The position numbers were made by a program, and so were the translations under genes. 64,000 nucleotides of DNA. Source: Angiostrongylus vasorum (taxonomy: Eukaryota > Nematoda > Chromadorea > Rhabditida > Metastrongylidae). This document shows, piece after piece, positions 51,195 to 63,811 of this stretch. Position 1 is the first letter of the stretch. Each line of letters starts with the position of its first letter. The notes beneath the pieces are model-generated. The model ran no database searches. It was not told the origin of the DNA and worked only from the letters and a program-made list of their open reading frames with translations. The stretch spans positions 2,565,276-2,629,275 of the forward strand of contig JADANN010000461.1 of the NCBI GenBank assembly GCA_018806985.1. Reading direction: 5' to 3'.

Positions 51195-53660
51195 CATTCT
51201 TCACCTCTATAAGCGGTCGTTCCGCGGACCATCGAGTGTCTTCATTGAACGTTAGTAAACATTCCGCTTTTCCTCGTCGCGTGCAAAAGTAGAAAAGCCT
51301 ATTCTGGTCTGCTCACTCTAGGGGGTCGTTGAGCATCATATCTTTCATCTAGGATTTTTGTGATGAATTGTCTTTCTGCTGTGCGTATGACGTCGTCAGA
51401 AATCCAGTCACTAACGGTCATTGTCCATTGGTTGTCGTTCATACGCATTACATGCCCAGTCCACCTTATCACCAACATTTTGACGTGTAGAACGACGTCT
51501 GTGATTTTCGATCTTTGAGGGAGGTCGAAGCTTCGAATCCCTTCCCTCACTTGCACAACACGAGATACTCCCTAGCATCGTCCTTTGACTGCGCGCTCTA
51601 TAATACTGAATGATTTTCCATCCTTCTTGCGCAGCGACCAGGTTTCTGTCGCATACCTTAAGGCAGTAAGAATCGTGAAATTGAAAAACTGGGGATGAAG
51701 CCGTGTGTTTCTCTGTTGTTTTATTAGCTCCTCCATGCTGTTGAAAGCTCTCCAGGCCTCACGCTTCCTCCTGCTCAACCATGCGGCTAAGTGGTTCATC
51801 GCGTTGACTTCCCAACCTAGATAGACGTAGCTGAAGCATTCATAGATATTCACTCTGTTTAGCGTGAATGAGGCATACGAAGCCAATCCGTTATGATGAA
51901 ACTCGTTTTTGTGAGATTTAGTCGACGACCAACCTTCCCACAAACGTTATCAAAGTGAGCTACCATTCATTCTCCCTGGGTAATACTTCATGTCATAGAA
52001 AGGATATTATCAGCAAACCAAGAGTGATAAATTTAGTGACCATCAATTTTCATTCCCGTGTTGTCCCACTTCAATATTCGCTTGACGTTCTTGAGGGTGG
52101 CAGTAAGTAATTTTAACGAGATCGTATCGCATTTCCGAACCTCATTGTCTATGTCAATGTTAATGTCCTTATAGAATGGTGATGTTTCTGTTATCAAATT
52201 TTTGTATAGCTCACGACTAATCTCTACATACTGAGGAGGGGCACTCAGGGTGTCCAGAATTTCCATGGACGTTTGTGTCTCAAGCGAATCAAATTCTTTC
52301 TTTAAATCGATCAAGTTGCGACAGAGTGGTCTCTTTCGAAACCCTGCTTACTTAGTTGCTTAGATAGCTGTCCTTCGTCCTGTGTTCTGGCAATCTTGTT
52401 CGGCATGACGAGTTAAATATTTATAGACGATAGAGAGTAGGCAGATTGGGCGAAAATAACGCTGTCTTGCTGGTCTTCCACTAAATGAGAACGTTGCCTT
52501 CTGACAGAAAAACGTGTGAAAAGCCGAGGGAATGTTGTGTATTGATGAGGACATAGATCTCTTAGTGAATTTCGGTCCTTCGGTTTTGGCAGCGCTAACA
52601 TGAAAATGTTGAATGACCCGGTCATATTCATCGTCGTTGTTGTAGAGAACAGCATCTTCCCAACAGCCCACTAAAGAACTTCGTTTTTTGAATTTAGCGG
52701 CTTTTTCTCTTTTTCACGAGAAATGGAATCTTGTACGAAAGAGGCGATGGTCCGATCCCACATAGAATTTTAGCACAACAGCGAGATCCGCTTGGCAAAG
52801 CTTTCGATTCACAATTGCATGGTTTACTTCGATGTGATGCTCTCTATTGAGAGACTTCCACGTCCAGCGTTGAGAGTGAAGCTTCTACAATTGCGGTTGA
52901 TGGGGCTTCTGGAATTGCGAGTTACCATGAATGGTATTGGTCGTCGTGATAAACTCAGACACCCGCTCACCCTGCTCGTTCCATTCGAATCCGAGGACCC
53001 CAATGTGACGTTATTCAGACGTTCTCCTGAGTCCAATGAAGTTAACGAATGTATGGTCTTTTCTGTAAAACTTCTCCAAATCCATAGAGGACGCTTCGAC
53101 TTCCTTCTCATCATACTTTGATGTCGGCGTATAAACAACGAATATTGTTAAAGCCGGTATTGATCCACATCTTTCCATCCTCATCCGTAAACGTTTGAAT
53201 CGGGTTGTTAGTTGCTCGAATGAATCGATGCTCATGGCTAAACTCGTGGAATGCCGACGCGGCTGACTACTCTACCTGTCGCGTGTTGCGAGGAACAATT
53301 CTTCTCCGGCGTCATGGACGGCGCTGAATGGGTGGCGTCTTCTCGTCTCAGCTAGCCCCATGACGTCGTACCTTATCCTTCTTGCTTGGTTGATCAAGTC
53401 TTCTTTCGAGGACTCGGATGCAAGTGTACGTGCATTGTAGGTACAGGTCTTACGTCATCTTAGTTCATTGCAATCCAATCCAGGCTGCTTCCATTGACCT
53501 TGAGACTTTAGCAGCTTTCCGTACTCGTCCTACCCAACGTTGTCGAATCGGGAGCTCTTTCGTGGTCAGGGAATGGGGGCTCAATTATTTTACTATTTAC
53601 TGTACTTTTGTTTTGCTATTCTTAGGTTTTGATACCTAAGCATAGCTTGCTAGATCCTCG
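51195..53660 (-). mobile_element. RTE-type retrotransposon (copy 4), most of the element, decayed
   Basis: Right to left: leader piece TCGAAAGAAGACTTGATC region; endonuclease start TYNARTLASES at about 53,440; ILVVYTPTS-like IFVVYTPTSKYDEKEVE; linker GPKFTKRSM; RT fragments RYFRPICLLSIVYKYLT, MIDLKKEFDSLETQ (motif A, Asp kept), INIDIDNEVRKCDTISLKL; C-terminal LAAWLSRRKREAWRAF, IERAVKG, REGIRSFDLPQRSK, GHVMRMNDNQW. Deletions, stops and shifts break the frame at least six times, and the FADD motif was not found. No intact enzyme is possible. Confidence 0.85.
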
Positions 53661-53879
53661 ACGTGTCTGCCGAATACGGGTAGCTTGCCAATCACTCTTA
53701 TAGTAGTGGTGTGATTATTTATTAGAGTTAGTTTTTGTTAGATTATTTCCAACTCCTAACCACCTTCCGTGTATTTCTAAGGCCTTTTGCCTAACTGAGT
53801 TCCAGAATACCTTTATGAATCCATAGAGGGTAAAAGGTGAAGGAAAATTTGTCTAATTTGCCGACAACGGACAATTGGA

Positions 53880-53965
53880 GGCCTTCGATTTCCCAGAGTC
53901 AGAGATCGAACCAAAGACGAAAGATGTACTACGGAGCATCTCTAACCAATGTGCTACCCTCGATA
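53880..53965 (-). mobile_element. tRNA-like SINE head
   Basis: On the - strand GGTAGCACATTGGTTAGAGA reads as an A box and TTTGGTTCGATCTCTG as a B box. The downstream body is not recognisable. A true tRNA is unlikely because the acceptor stem does not pair. Confidence 0.42.
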
Positions 53966-53969
53966 TGGT

Positions 53970-55800
53970 AAAGATTTCTAGGACTTCCATTCTTTACGAT
54001 CATACCGAATAATTCCAATTACAAGTCACTCTTGGGCACTTTTTTATGATATAAATTAGCTATGCATAGCAGTGTGTGTGAACTGTCGATCCACGATCTT
54101 ATGAATTCCCTGAGAAAATCTCCCATGATTTCATTCCCTGTTGAAATAACTCAAGAAGTCCTCCCACAGCTTGATCAATTTCCAATGAACCAGCAGTTAA
54201 TGTAGGGATTCACACTTCATGTCATCTTTGAAACAGAGGATCCAATTCTTGGTTTTTTGATGTTTCCTTTTACCCTACTATTGTGCTTCTACATGTATGA
54301 TTTGTTTGATGAGTGCTTTCATGTGTTGAATGAACAGTGAACAAATAAAGGATTTCCTCCTCAAAAAATCATTCAAGAAAGTGTCTTCTGTTTCCTTAAA
54401 TATAATTATCTCATAAAAAGACCATAGCACGGCAATACACAATAGACAAAAATGTACCTGAAATGTCCTCTACAGGGTTCCTCGACAATTTGCCACTCGA
54501 CGATGACGACAATGTCCTACCAGATAATCAAGAACGCTAAGAATTTTTACTATAAGTGCAGAAGTGGATAGATAATCGTTCAGTAGGTGTTCTATACTCG
54601 GATGTAAATTGGGTGAAGAGTTCTAGTTTCTTCGTTTCGCAATATTCTGTATTCTTTCTAGAAATCGATAGGAGAGGTTTTCACAAGATATGCTCATCAT
54701 AGTGTTATCGCTGATCTTTATCACCTAGCTGTTACTTTGCATTGATCTTTTGAAAAGTCGATAATTGCAAGATTATTTCGTTGATGAATGAATGCTTCAT
54801 TGCCTTGCAATCATCATCCTTGAAAGCAGACGATTTCTAAGTGGGGTCGGCTGCGCATGGAAGATCTGCCGTATTCTCTCCTCATTAACATAATAAATGC
54901 TGGTCGAGCATATTCTTCAATGAAATCCCAAGGATTCCGAGAATCTCGAGCTACTAAGGCTAAAGAGGTGCCACGTGTTTACCACAGTCAGTCGCCGTCA
55001 GCCCATTTCATTAGGGATGAGATTTGCTTCATACGACTAGGATTCTGTCTGGATGACATCGATTCTTGCGGACGTTGGAGTAGCCAGTTGAGAACTATAA
55101 GGTCAAATCCATACGTGAAACTAAGGTCGGCTGAATAGTCAAAACTCTGAGAAACTGTTTTCTTATTTTCAGTGTAATGTAAATCTTTTAGAATTTTCTA
55201 CTGGTCATGTTGAAGAGAATGAATCAAGGGTTTCGTGTTCTTTCGTCTATTCTAAGCCATTGTTCTGCAGTGGTCCTTTAAGGAATGCCTTTATTTCTTT
55301 CATTATAATCACAAGACTATCTTTCAAAGAAAAGGGAGGTTTATAACGCTCCTTTTCCATGTTATCGATTTCAGAGATTAGTGTAGGATAATCACATCAC
55401 GTTCATTATTTATTCCTGAGATGTTCGTCGTATATTTCCTTGGACAGTAATTAATCTGACAGCAGTAGCTGTCATATTATAAACGTTCCGTTTGTTTAAT
55501 TAGTGCTCATAGTTTGAGAATAAACGGTAGTTACAAGCAAAATGATAGATATTGATCGCATGAGCGAAATCATCATTTTGAATAGATACGCATGTTTTAT
55601 ACTAAGCATGCATATTCACTCATTTTCATTGGCTCTTCATTTGTTGCAAATCATACTTGTGACATCTGTTTTCATAGGTTTTTGCATAAATCAGCGGAGG
55701 CACTAGTAGTGCGGCGATTAGAAGTGTCTTTAAATACAGATGTGGTCGCTAGGTTAATCTCACCCAAACAGCGCCCATTCAGTAAGGGACGGTAGAATAC
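53970..55800. other. Unassigned stretch
   Basis: Contains a 93-codon + frame at 54,857-55,138 (MEDLPYSLLINIINAG..) with no known domain and no clear splice partners. Otherwise short frames and no repeat signature. Confidence 0.4.
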
Positions 55801-55975
55801 TACAAGACTTGTCTAACAGGATTAAACACCTGATATGTGAACAGGCAACTGCAAATCACTGTTTAGGCCAAATATGCATTAGAGCGCCTCCACGATGTTA
55901 TGAATGGAGCAGCATGCATCGCACATTCCTAGTAATTTGATCAAAGCTGATAGTCTTGTCCTTCCGTCCTTCACT
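55800..55975 (+). mobile_element. Decayed SINE-A 3' half
   Basis: GCAAATCACTGTTTAGGCCA, GCGCCTCCACGATGTTATGA and TGATCAAAGCTGATAGTCTT keep the order of the SINE-A 3' half. Confidence 0.45.
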
Positions 55976-56504
55976 AGCAAGCCTGCGCAAATAAATCGGC
56001 AAGAGAGTTTAGCTCTTCGGAGGAGATTGCCGTTTTTTGGACCATTATTCACTTTATGTCTTAAAATTCAGTATCTCTTCGGTTAGTTTGTGTGGTTATG
56101 ACTGAAAAGGAGAGAGAATTCCATCCTGCCGTTTGTTACTACGCTTTCCTTAATTGAATTCTGCCACCTCATCGCCATCCGAAGGGATTTCCAATACATT
56201 CTTTAAGATTTTGTTTCGAAAACATGCAGTGAGTAAAATAGATTTCGCTAATAAGTAACTTTATGAGACAAACACTTTTTAGCTTGAATATTATACCAGG
56301 AGCTTTACTCATTTCTGGAAACGATGCTGTTAATCGTTTCGGAATTCTTTCTTATTTTTTTCCTTATATCTTGTCCTTGTGTCTTTATTTTTATTCTTTC
56401 CCCAGCTCTACTGTTCCGTGGATCCTTGTTGCGTTAAATTCCACTTGATGGAATGCTGTTGAACGAAAAAAAAACTATTGTCTAATATCGTTCTTCAATA
56501 CATA

Positions 56505-56770
56505 AAGGATAATGAATAAAACTCTCGGCATTGATCAATCTCTTAGGGTGTGCCATGAATTCGACTTCATCAAGCATCTTTAGAGATAATTGAATGCATA
56601 TCTGGCCTATTTAGTGACTCGCGGTGGCCTACCGATGTATCGTACCAATGCAGCTACCCTTCTAGACGGATCTGGTACCAGTTTGCTAACGCTGAAGGGA
56701 TGGAAACCTTTGTGAGTTTAGGGCACGTGAACGAACCAATGTGTATTGCAGTGCACCCTAACCGCTGTGC
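56505..56770 (-). mobile_element. SINE-A copy, full length, decayed
   Basis: Tail ACTCTCGGCATTGATCAATC at the left, head remnant TGCACCCTAACCGCTGTGCT at the right. Confidence 0.7.
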
Positions 56771-56774
56771 TTGC

Positions 56775-58125
56775 TGTACTCACCATCTTCGATACATGAA
56801 GGTCACAAGTGGAACAGCAAGTAGATATTGCCGCGTTACGCATTTGAAACATTTTAGAAAAAGACTTTCGGTCTGTGTCTAACTTTAATCTGTTTCTAAG
56901 GGTAAGGAACATCCTCAAAATTCTAGTTTCCTTAAAGTTCACTGATTTTTCTTTTTAAGGCTCCTAGTTTCATTTTCCGAATTATAAAAAAAACATCGCT
57001 GTCGGTGGCAAGCATTTCTTCTATGTCTTTCTGTCTTCAATTTCATGCACTTTATAATAACATAGTTTCTATTAGCCAGGTGTCTTCACAATGATTACGA
57101 GTCGTTGATAATGGGGTTCAAATGAGCCGACTAACGAGTTCGTTTGACATTCTGCGCAACCACATCTGTCATAACAAGTATGTTTTCCTAGCTTAGTACC
57201 TCCTCTTTGTGGAAGGTAAGTTCCGAACCTATTAGTCACCGTGCTACAGAGCGTATTTTTTAATACGTGGACACATCACTGAACTCAGATCACCAAAGAT
57301 TACATCTTATGTCGAGCTGCAGAAGGGTTCAAGGAATGGGCACTTTGCTTCTGGTATTTCGAAAGACGGAGTTTAGTGCCGGAATACGAGTTGCACTTCG
57401 CATATCTATTTGGCCATAAATCCTGCAATTAACTTACTAGAGGAGTAAGTACATCGGGTGCTATTCGAGGGCACCTACAACAAATAGTGGCGGCCCTGTT
57501 TGGTTGTCAAAACTGTAGAGTAGGGCCGAGAGAGGAGCTGCAAGTACCACCTCTTGCCAAGTTTGGGGTTTGTTCGAAAATTTTGATAATCTTTGCGTAC
57601 CCTGAGCGATAGGAGCGTTAGCTTGAAGTACGACGATGAGACGAATAGAATCTCTCTCCATGCGTCGTTTGATGTCTAATAAAAGGATCATTGGCAGAAT
57701 CATCACCTGTCACCTTACTAGGCAAATGTCTGTTATGACAGACTCGGAACGTCATGAAACGGATCTCTCGGGATATCACAGAAACGAGAAAAACAAGCTT
57801 TTAGAAAAATTAGCCTGTTGGGAGTTGGAAGTGTTGAGATGTGTACAATTAGTGGAAATGAACAATATAAGTATTCCCAAAAAATAACAATTACACAAAC
57901 ATTTGATTTCAACTGAAACGAATTAAAAAAATTAGTGTTTTTTTCGACGTCATGGCTTTGACTAATCTTTGGCTTTTTTTTGTAGCTGTAAAAACATCTG
58001 ATCATAATCAGTTTATATACGTCATAGTTAATGGTCTTCTAGGTATGTCGCTTTTTTTGTCTCAAAATTCTATTAAGTGTTTCTGACGTACCTCACCAAG
58101 TCCACTTCTATCCTCCCTAACTCGT
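56775..58125. other. Unassigned stretch
   Basis: Frames of 81-90 codons on both strands around 57,461-58,005 overlap one another and match nothing known. A tRNA-like B-box string near 57,120 (GGGGTTCAAATGAGCC) has no partner A box. Confidence 0.4.
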
Positions 58126-58129
58126 AAAA

Positions 58130-58405
58130 TTGGTTACTTGGCTACTTGAGCGGGCCGTTTTCACTGGTTGTGCGGGCCTCACCAAAATTTCCATTTTTTT
58201 CATGGTTTTGCTGGTTTAGCCATTGTGGTTCCATGGAGTCCCGAGATCAGACTGGGCAAAGTCTGCTGGGCTTCCTGGTGGAAACGCCGGACTCCCTCAG
58301 CTTGGAAGACCTCGCCAGAGCACGACTCACCCAGCTGTACATCGCAATCAGACACCCAGAAACACCTCCCAGCCACGATGAAGTGGTAAACCGTTGGAAG
58401 GGATC
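58130..58405 (-). mobile_element. SINE-C copy with internal deletion
   Basis: Tail TTGGCTACTTGAGCGGGCCG, then GGCAAAGTCTGC joined directly to TGGGCTTCCTGGTGGAAACG. About 125 bp of the normal middle, including the hairpin, are missing. Confidence 0.75.
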
Positions 58406-58409
58406 CATG

Positions 58410-59055
58410 AAATTATTCTTATAAACCCGCTGAAGAATGTAAAATTAAAAAAATTTCGTTTACACCTTATCCCAACCCACTGCCAGGTGTGGATCCTGAG
58501 AACCACGGAAATTCGGGATGTAGAAACTTAGTTTTTGCAATGCTTGTGTTTCGTTAGGGAAAAAAGTATTTATAGGTCAACGTTGCTTCTATTTTCATCC
58601 TGAATGTATGCATTAAAAGCTAAAATAAGAATGCAGTATAACTACAGATTGCTCAATCGAGACCATTTTTTTTTCCTTCAGTTCATCCTAAGCTTCGCTT
58701 TGTATCGAGTGCTAAAGTATAACAGTGATGATTTTGACGTACTCTCGACAATGCACTAGCAGTAGAACTGTAAACATCAGCTGGTTAAATCCTGGAAACG
58801 GTATTTAGTAGCATTAACAGTTCCTGTCTAAGTTTCCTACTGTTTACCTTCTTCCTGTGAATCGTTCCACAAAGTCATTCATTCGCAAAATGACAGTGAG
58901 ACTGCATAATTACTTGTGGTCATCCTAAAGGCGACTAATACTCTCTTAAACACTCGAAACACAAGCTTTAGTTGCTTAGATTCAACAAGTTGCACATCCT
59001 CACTTATGGCTCAAAACCCAGTACTGTTTCACTAGTTTCGATGCTTTGCCATACC
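58410..59055. other. Unassigned stretch
   Basis: No open frame of note and no repeat recognised. Confidence 0.5.
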
Positions 59056-59059
59056 ATTT

Positions 59060-62000
59060 ACAAAAGTTCATGTCTGGTTGGTTCGACCGCGACTTGTTCA
59101 TCTGTCGAGTTCTTTCTTCGTTGACATATTAGGTGCCCACTGAACAGTGGATCACCTATATGACCTGTAGTCCCGTTGATCGTCAAGTGACTCGAGCGGG
59201 CGCCAGTAAATCTTCCATTTTTCCCTCTCGCGTGCAAGAGTAGCCCAGTGGGTTCTGCTCGCTCTAGAGACTCGTCGAGCATCATATCTTTCTTCTAGGC
59301 TCTTCGTGAAGAACTCTGACTATCGGATCGGTGGTCTTCCTGCAATACGTTTGAAATCCCGAAAAATCCAGTCAAAAACGGCTCTTGTCCATCGGTTGTC
59401 ATTCATACGCATTACGTGTCCGGCCCTACCTTATCTTCGACTGTTTGGCGTACAGAACGGCATTTTTGATTTTTGATCGTTGACGCTGGTCGGAGCTTCG
59501 GATCCCTTCCTTCACTTGTGCGACACGGAACTCCTAGCATCATCCTTTCGACTGCGCGTTCAGTGGCCATTCAGTCCTGCTTACGCAGAGACCAGGTTTC
59601 TGACGCATACGTTAGGGTAGGAAGTACAGTTGAGTCGAAAAGGTGGGCACGGAGTCGGGTGTTTTGTGTTCTCTTCACTATATTCTCGATGTTATTAGAA
59701 GTTTTTCAAGTCGCTTTCTTCCTACTGCTCAGCTTTGGAGTTATGTTATTCACCACGTTGATTCTCCGACCAAGATGGATGTAACTGGCGCATTAAGAGA
59801 CATTCATTCTATTAAATGTCAAGGGGGCATACGTAACCAATCCGTTCCTCACAAACATCGTTTTTCGATTTAGTTGAAGACCAATCTTTCCATAGGCTTT
59901 GTCAAAATCGGCAAGCATTCGTTCCGCTTGAATAATGTTCGGTGTTATAAGAACGATGTCGTGAGCAGAGCGAAGAGGGAGTAATTTCCTGCCATCGATT
60001 TTCAGTTCCATTTTGCACCATTCCAATGTTCGCATGATGGGCAGTAGTAACTAATTTTGTTAAGATGGTATTGCCTTGCCTAATCCCCTTTTCGACGTCG
60101 ATGTTAATGTCGTAGTATAATGATGATATCTTGGTTCTGAAATTTTTTATAAAGTTTATGAAGAAGGTTCTCAGCAGACACGCCCTGGTTTGATTGCCCA
60201 GGGCTTCTACAACTGCTTGTATCTCAGCTGAGTCAAAAGCCTTCCTTAAATTGATGAATATGAGACAGAGCGGTCTCTTGTGCTCTCGGTATACTTCAAT
60301 TAGTCTTGTTATCGTGTGGATGTGGTACACCTTACTGAATCCTTTTTGAAACCTTGCTTGCACACATGGCTGTCCTTGGCCCAGTTTTCTGTAAATCCTG
60401 TTAAGGATGACTCGAGTGGAAAGTTTGCGGATAGCGGACAGTGAGTAGATTGGGCGATTGTTCCTGATATTGTGGGGCTTAACCTCCTTGAAAAATAACA
60501 CGGTTTTCCTGGTATTCCACTGAGTAGGGACCTTGTATTCAGATAGGTAACGTGTGAAGAGCCGAGCCACTCTGTGTGTGAGGACTAGGGGAAGGTTCTT
60601 CAGGTGTTCAGATCTTATCCTGTCTGGACCTGGTGTTATTCGACTCTTCACTGAGCAAACAGCATGACGGATTTCGGAAGGGAGAACCGGTGGTGCGATA
60701 TATCCGTCCTCCTTTATTTCATTTGAGGGCAGGAGGACTTGGCTGCTGAACAGATCTGATTAGTAATCGTCATTGATCTTTCCACTGCCTTTCTGAAAGC
60801 TGTAGCTGTTCCGTGCAAGTTCGGACGTGAGTTCTCGGTTGCCTGTAGCTTTCGCGACTCCACATTGGCGTTTCAACTCGAGTGTTTTTGGAGGCAGACA
60901 TCTCTTGGGAAGTTTTGAGCTCTTAGATTTCGTAGCGCTGGCGTGAAGATGTTGCATGAGCCCATCGTATTCCTCGTCGATGTTATGGAGAATGCCATCT
61001 TCACAACCACTGACTAAGTGAACTGAATAAATCTTAATTGATGGTGGTTTCGGGACTTCGCTTTTTGAATTTAGCGGCCTGCTCTCCTTTCCGCGAGAAA
61101 TGAAATCTTGCGCAAAGGAGGCGATATTCTGATCCTGGGCAGATTTTTGGAGCATCAGCGACATCAGTTAGACAAAACCTTGTATTTAGTATGATGTGGT
61201 CTATTTCTTTGTGGTACTCTCCATAGGGAGACTCCCACGTCCAGCGTTGAGAGTGGGGCTTCTGGAATTGCGAGTTACCATGGATGGTCTTGGTCGTCAT
61301 GATGAACTCAGGCAGCCACTAACCCTGCTTGTTCCATTCCAATCCGTGGGTCCCATTGTGACGTTTTTCAGACGCTTCTCTCTGCCCAATCTTAACAACA
61401 AAATTTTCAGTGATGACCTCTTAGAATGTCACCTCCAAATTCCTATAGAACACTTCAACTTCTTCTTCGTCATAGCTTGATGTCGATGCGCAAACGACGA
61501 TGATCGTCAAATCCGGCATTGATCCATATCTCTTCAACTGTAAACGTCCGATTCGAGTAGTTAGAGTGGTTAGTTGTTCGAAAGAATCGATGTTCATGGA
61601 CAAACTCGTGTTGACGAGAGCGCCGACGCCGCCTACTTCTCTACTATCGCATGTTCCGGGTAACGGTTTTTCTCCAGTTTAATAGACTCCGATGACGTCG
61701 TACCGTATCGTTTTTCTTTGCATGGTGAAGTCTTCTATCGAGGCCTCAGATGCAAGTGTGCACGCATTGTAGGTTTAGATCGTCACCTTAGCCCTTCCCA
61801 ATTTAGGCTGCTTAGAATGGCCCTAAGATTTTAGCAACCTCTCCGTATTCGTCCTACTCAATGCTTCCGAATCGTGGGTTCTTTCGGGGGTCAGGCGAAT
61901 GAGGCCCTTTTTATTTTTAGTGTGTTTAGCATTTTGATACTCACTTATAGCTTTCTGAGATAACGTGGGGCTGGGTATACTCACTCGTAGCTTGCTAGTC

Positions 62001-62320
62001 TCTCCTAGAGTAGACATGGAGCTTTTTTTGTTGGAGGCGACTCCTAACCGCCTCCCATATAATTCCCCTGTTAGTTGACTGCAGGATTCTGGGCGAACTG
62101 ACTCCTAGAATACAATCCGCATAAACGAGAGTACACCCACCCACGCATGCATGGATAGCCCTCGTAAATACAGAAGGTATCTGCCAAATCGGGGCAGCGG
62201 AAATGGGGAGTCCATCCCTGGATCCACCTGCGTCGCAGGGAAACAAAGATGGCTTTTGGTCCGCGATTAATCCCCTATCCGCCACCTGGGGACGCGCCTC
62301 CTAGTCTTGCGACTAACTGG
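59060..62320 (-). mobile_element. RTE-type retrotransposon (copy 5), nearly full length but inactive
   Basis: Reads right to left. The leader (62,320-61,800) contains GGCGCGTCCCCAGGTGGCGG. The apurinic-type endonuclease region (61,790-61,040) shows the NARTLASEASIED-like start, TIIVVCASTSSYDEEEVE and EFTMTTKTIHGN-like text. The longest frame, 249 codons at 60,651-59,902, is the reverse transcriptase fingers and palm: GPDRIRSEHLKN, RKLSTRVILNRIY, LIFINLRKAFDSAE and GIRQGNTIL. The first catalytic Asp is Asn (FIN for FID). A frameshift follows, and the FADD box reads SAHDIVL. The C-terminal part (59,830-59,180) is broken. Its partial second frame restarts with LPLRSAHDIVLITPN. It cannot be functional, although trans use of its 3' end is possible. 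Confidence 0.87.
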
Positions 62321-62324
62321 CGCA

Positions 62325-63400
62325 AGATCCGTCCATGATGGAGATTCGTGGCGGATCCATAGCATTGATTATCATGATATAGTCAGCTTTTGCTGTTCTC
62401 CTTTGGACATTGCTAATCTACTATCATCAGCTTCTTTTTTTCTACCACAACCGTTTTACTCCGTATTTTCGCTATTGATAGAAGAATTCTTATGTAGCTG
62501 CTATCTATGGAATAACACAGTGTCATCATAATGTCTTCCTTTCGTTCCTTCCTTGATGTTACTATTAAACATCTTCCAGTAGAAAAATACTTTTTTGGGA
62601 CAATAGAAAAGCCCTTCATTCGAGATTCACTTCTCACTTGAGCTTATATTTCAATTTTAAGGAACTGTTTTCAAATAATACATTGAATAGCAGGACATGA
62701 ACACACGCGTCGTATTCTTGTTTTGATCGTCTTTTCTAGATATCGTAATCGTTCTATTTATCCATAGGATTGAGCATAAACTACTTCCTCTTGCGAGATT
62801 ATTGTTTTGGAATTAATCGAAGCACTTTTTCTGCACTATTCTCTCCTTGGCATATAGTAAATAGAATGCCAATTTTTCTTTCTATTACGGATTCGTATCC
62901 TATATGGCAGAGCGATTAAAAACTTAGCGGCGCATGTGGGAGGATGCGGAAGTGATCTTTATCCCTCACATTGAATAATTTGTGCAAAATAACAACCTTT
63001 CAAAGTTGTCCCAGGATCGACCTCATACTAACTTCGAAATTGATCAATAATTCATTGTTTTTCTTAATCTTGAGAAGATGCGATGCTTTTTATTAGGCTA
63101 TTTGTTCACAGTAGCTGATATTTTGGGGGTTCCGACTTTTTCATAGCCTGGAAGGGTCAAATTAACACGCATTCCACCCAATCAAGCCATTTAATAACCT
63201 CAGCCGAAAACACGAAAATGTTCGGCTGAATAGATTGCTTTTCAATTTGACACTTCCGTGCTACGAATGAGGGCGAAATCGCCGAAACGTAAGCTATTGT
63301 GAATAAATAGTGTTAAAGTAGCAGTTATGTTGTTGTCACGCCACTAATCGATATTGATCAACAGTTAAATTCCTCAAATTCCATCATTCAGTCATTGCAA
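62325..63400. other. Unassigned stretch with a small repeat E fragment
   Basis: Mostly AT-rich and featureless. CGAAATCGCCGAAACGTAAG near 63,270 matches the reverse of the repeat E core, and CTATTGTGAATAAATAG follows. Confidence 0.4.
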
Positions 63401-63404
63401 GCCT

Positions 63405-63635
63405 CCCAACGATTTAGCGCTTCATCGTGGCTAGGAGGTGTTCCTAGGTGTCGGACTGCGATCTACAGCGGAGGGAATCATCCCCAGCAGGGTCTTCGAA
63501 GCAGGCTTTGGCTAAGCTGGCACCGGTACTCCAAAGGAGCACAATGGCTAAACTAGTAAAACCCTGAAGAAATGAAAATCATGCTGGGGGCCCGCGTAAC
63601 AGTGAAGACTACCCAAGTATCCAAGTCTTCGTAAG
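63405..63635 (+). mobile_element. SINE-C copy with internal deletion
   Basis: Head CTCCCAACGATTTAGCGCTT, then AGCAGGGTCTTCGAAG joined to CAGGCTTTGGCTAAGCTGGC, skipping about 165 bp. Tail AGACTACCCAAGTATCC. Confidence 0.75.
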
Positions 63636-63811
63636 TGATGAATTGAGTGACTAACATCCTCATACGGAGTGGTAGCTGACGTAGTTAAAATGCTAAAATC
63701 TCGTAGTGTCATTTCGTGTTATAAGTGCTCAATGGTCATTAAAATCATCGCCCACTTTATGAAGCAGTCAATATAACCGCTTTATCAATGTTTATATGTG
63801 GAAAGTACAAA

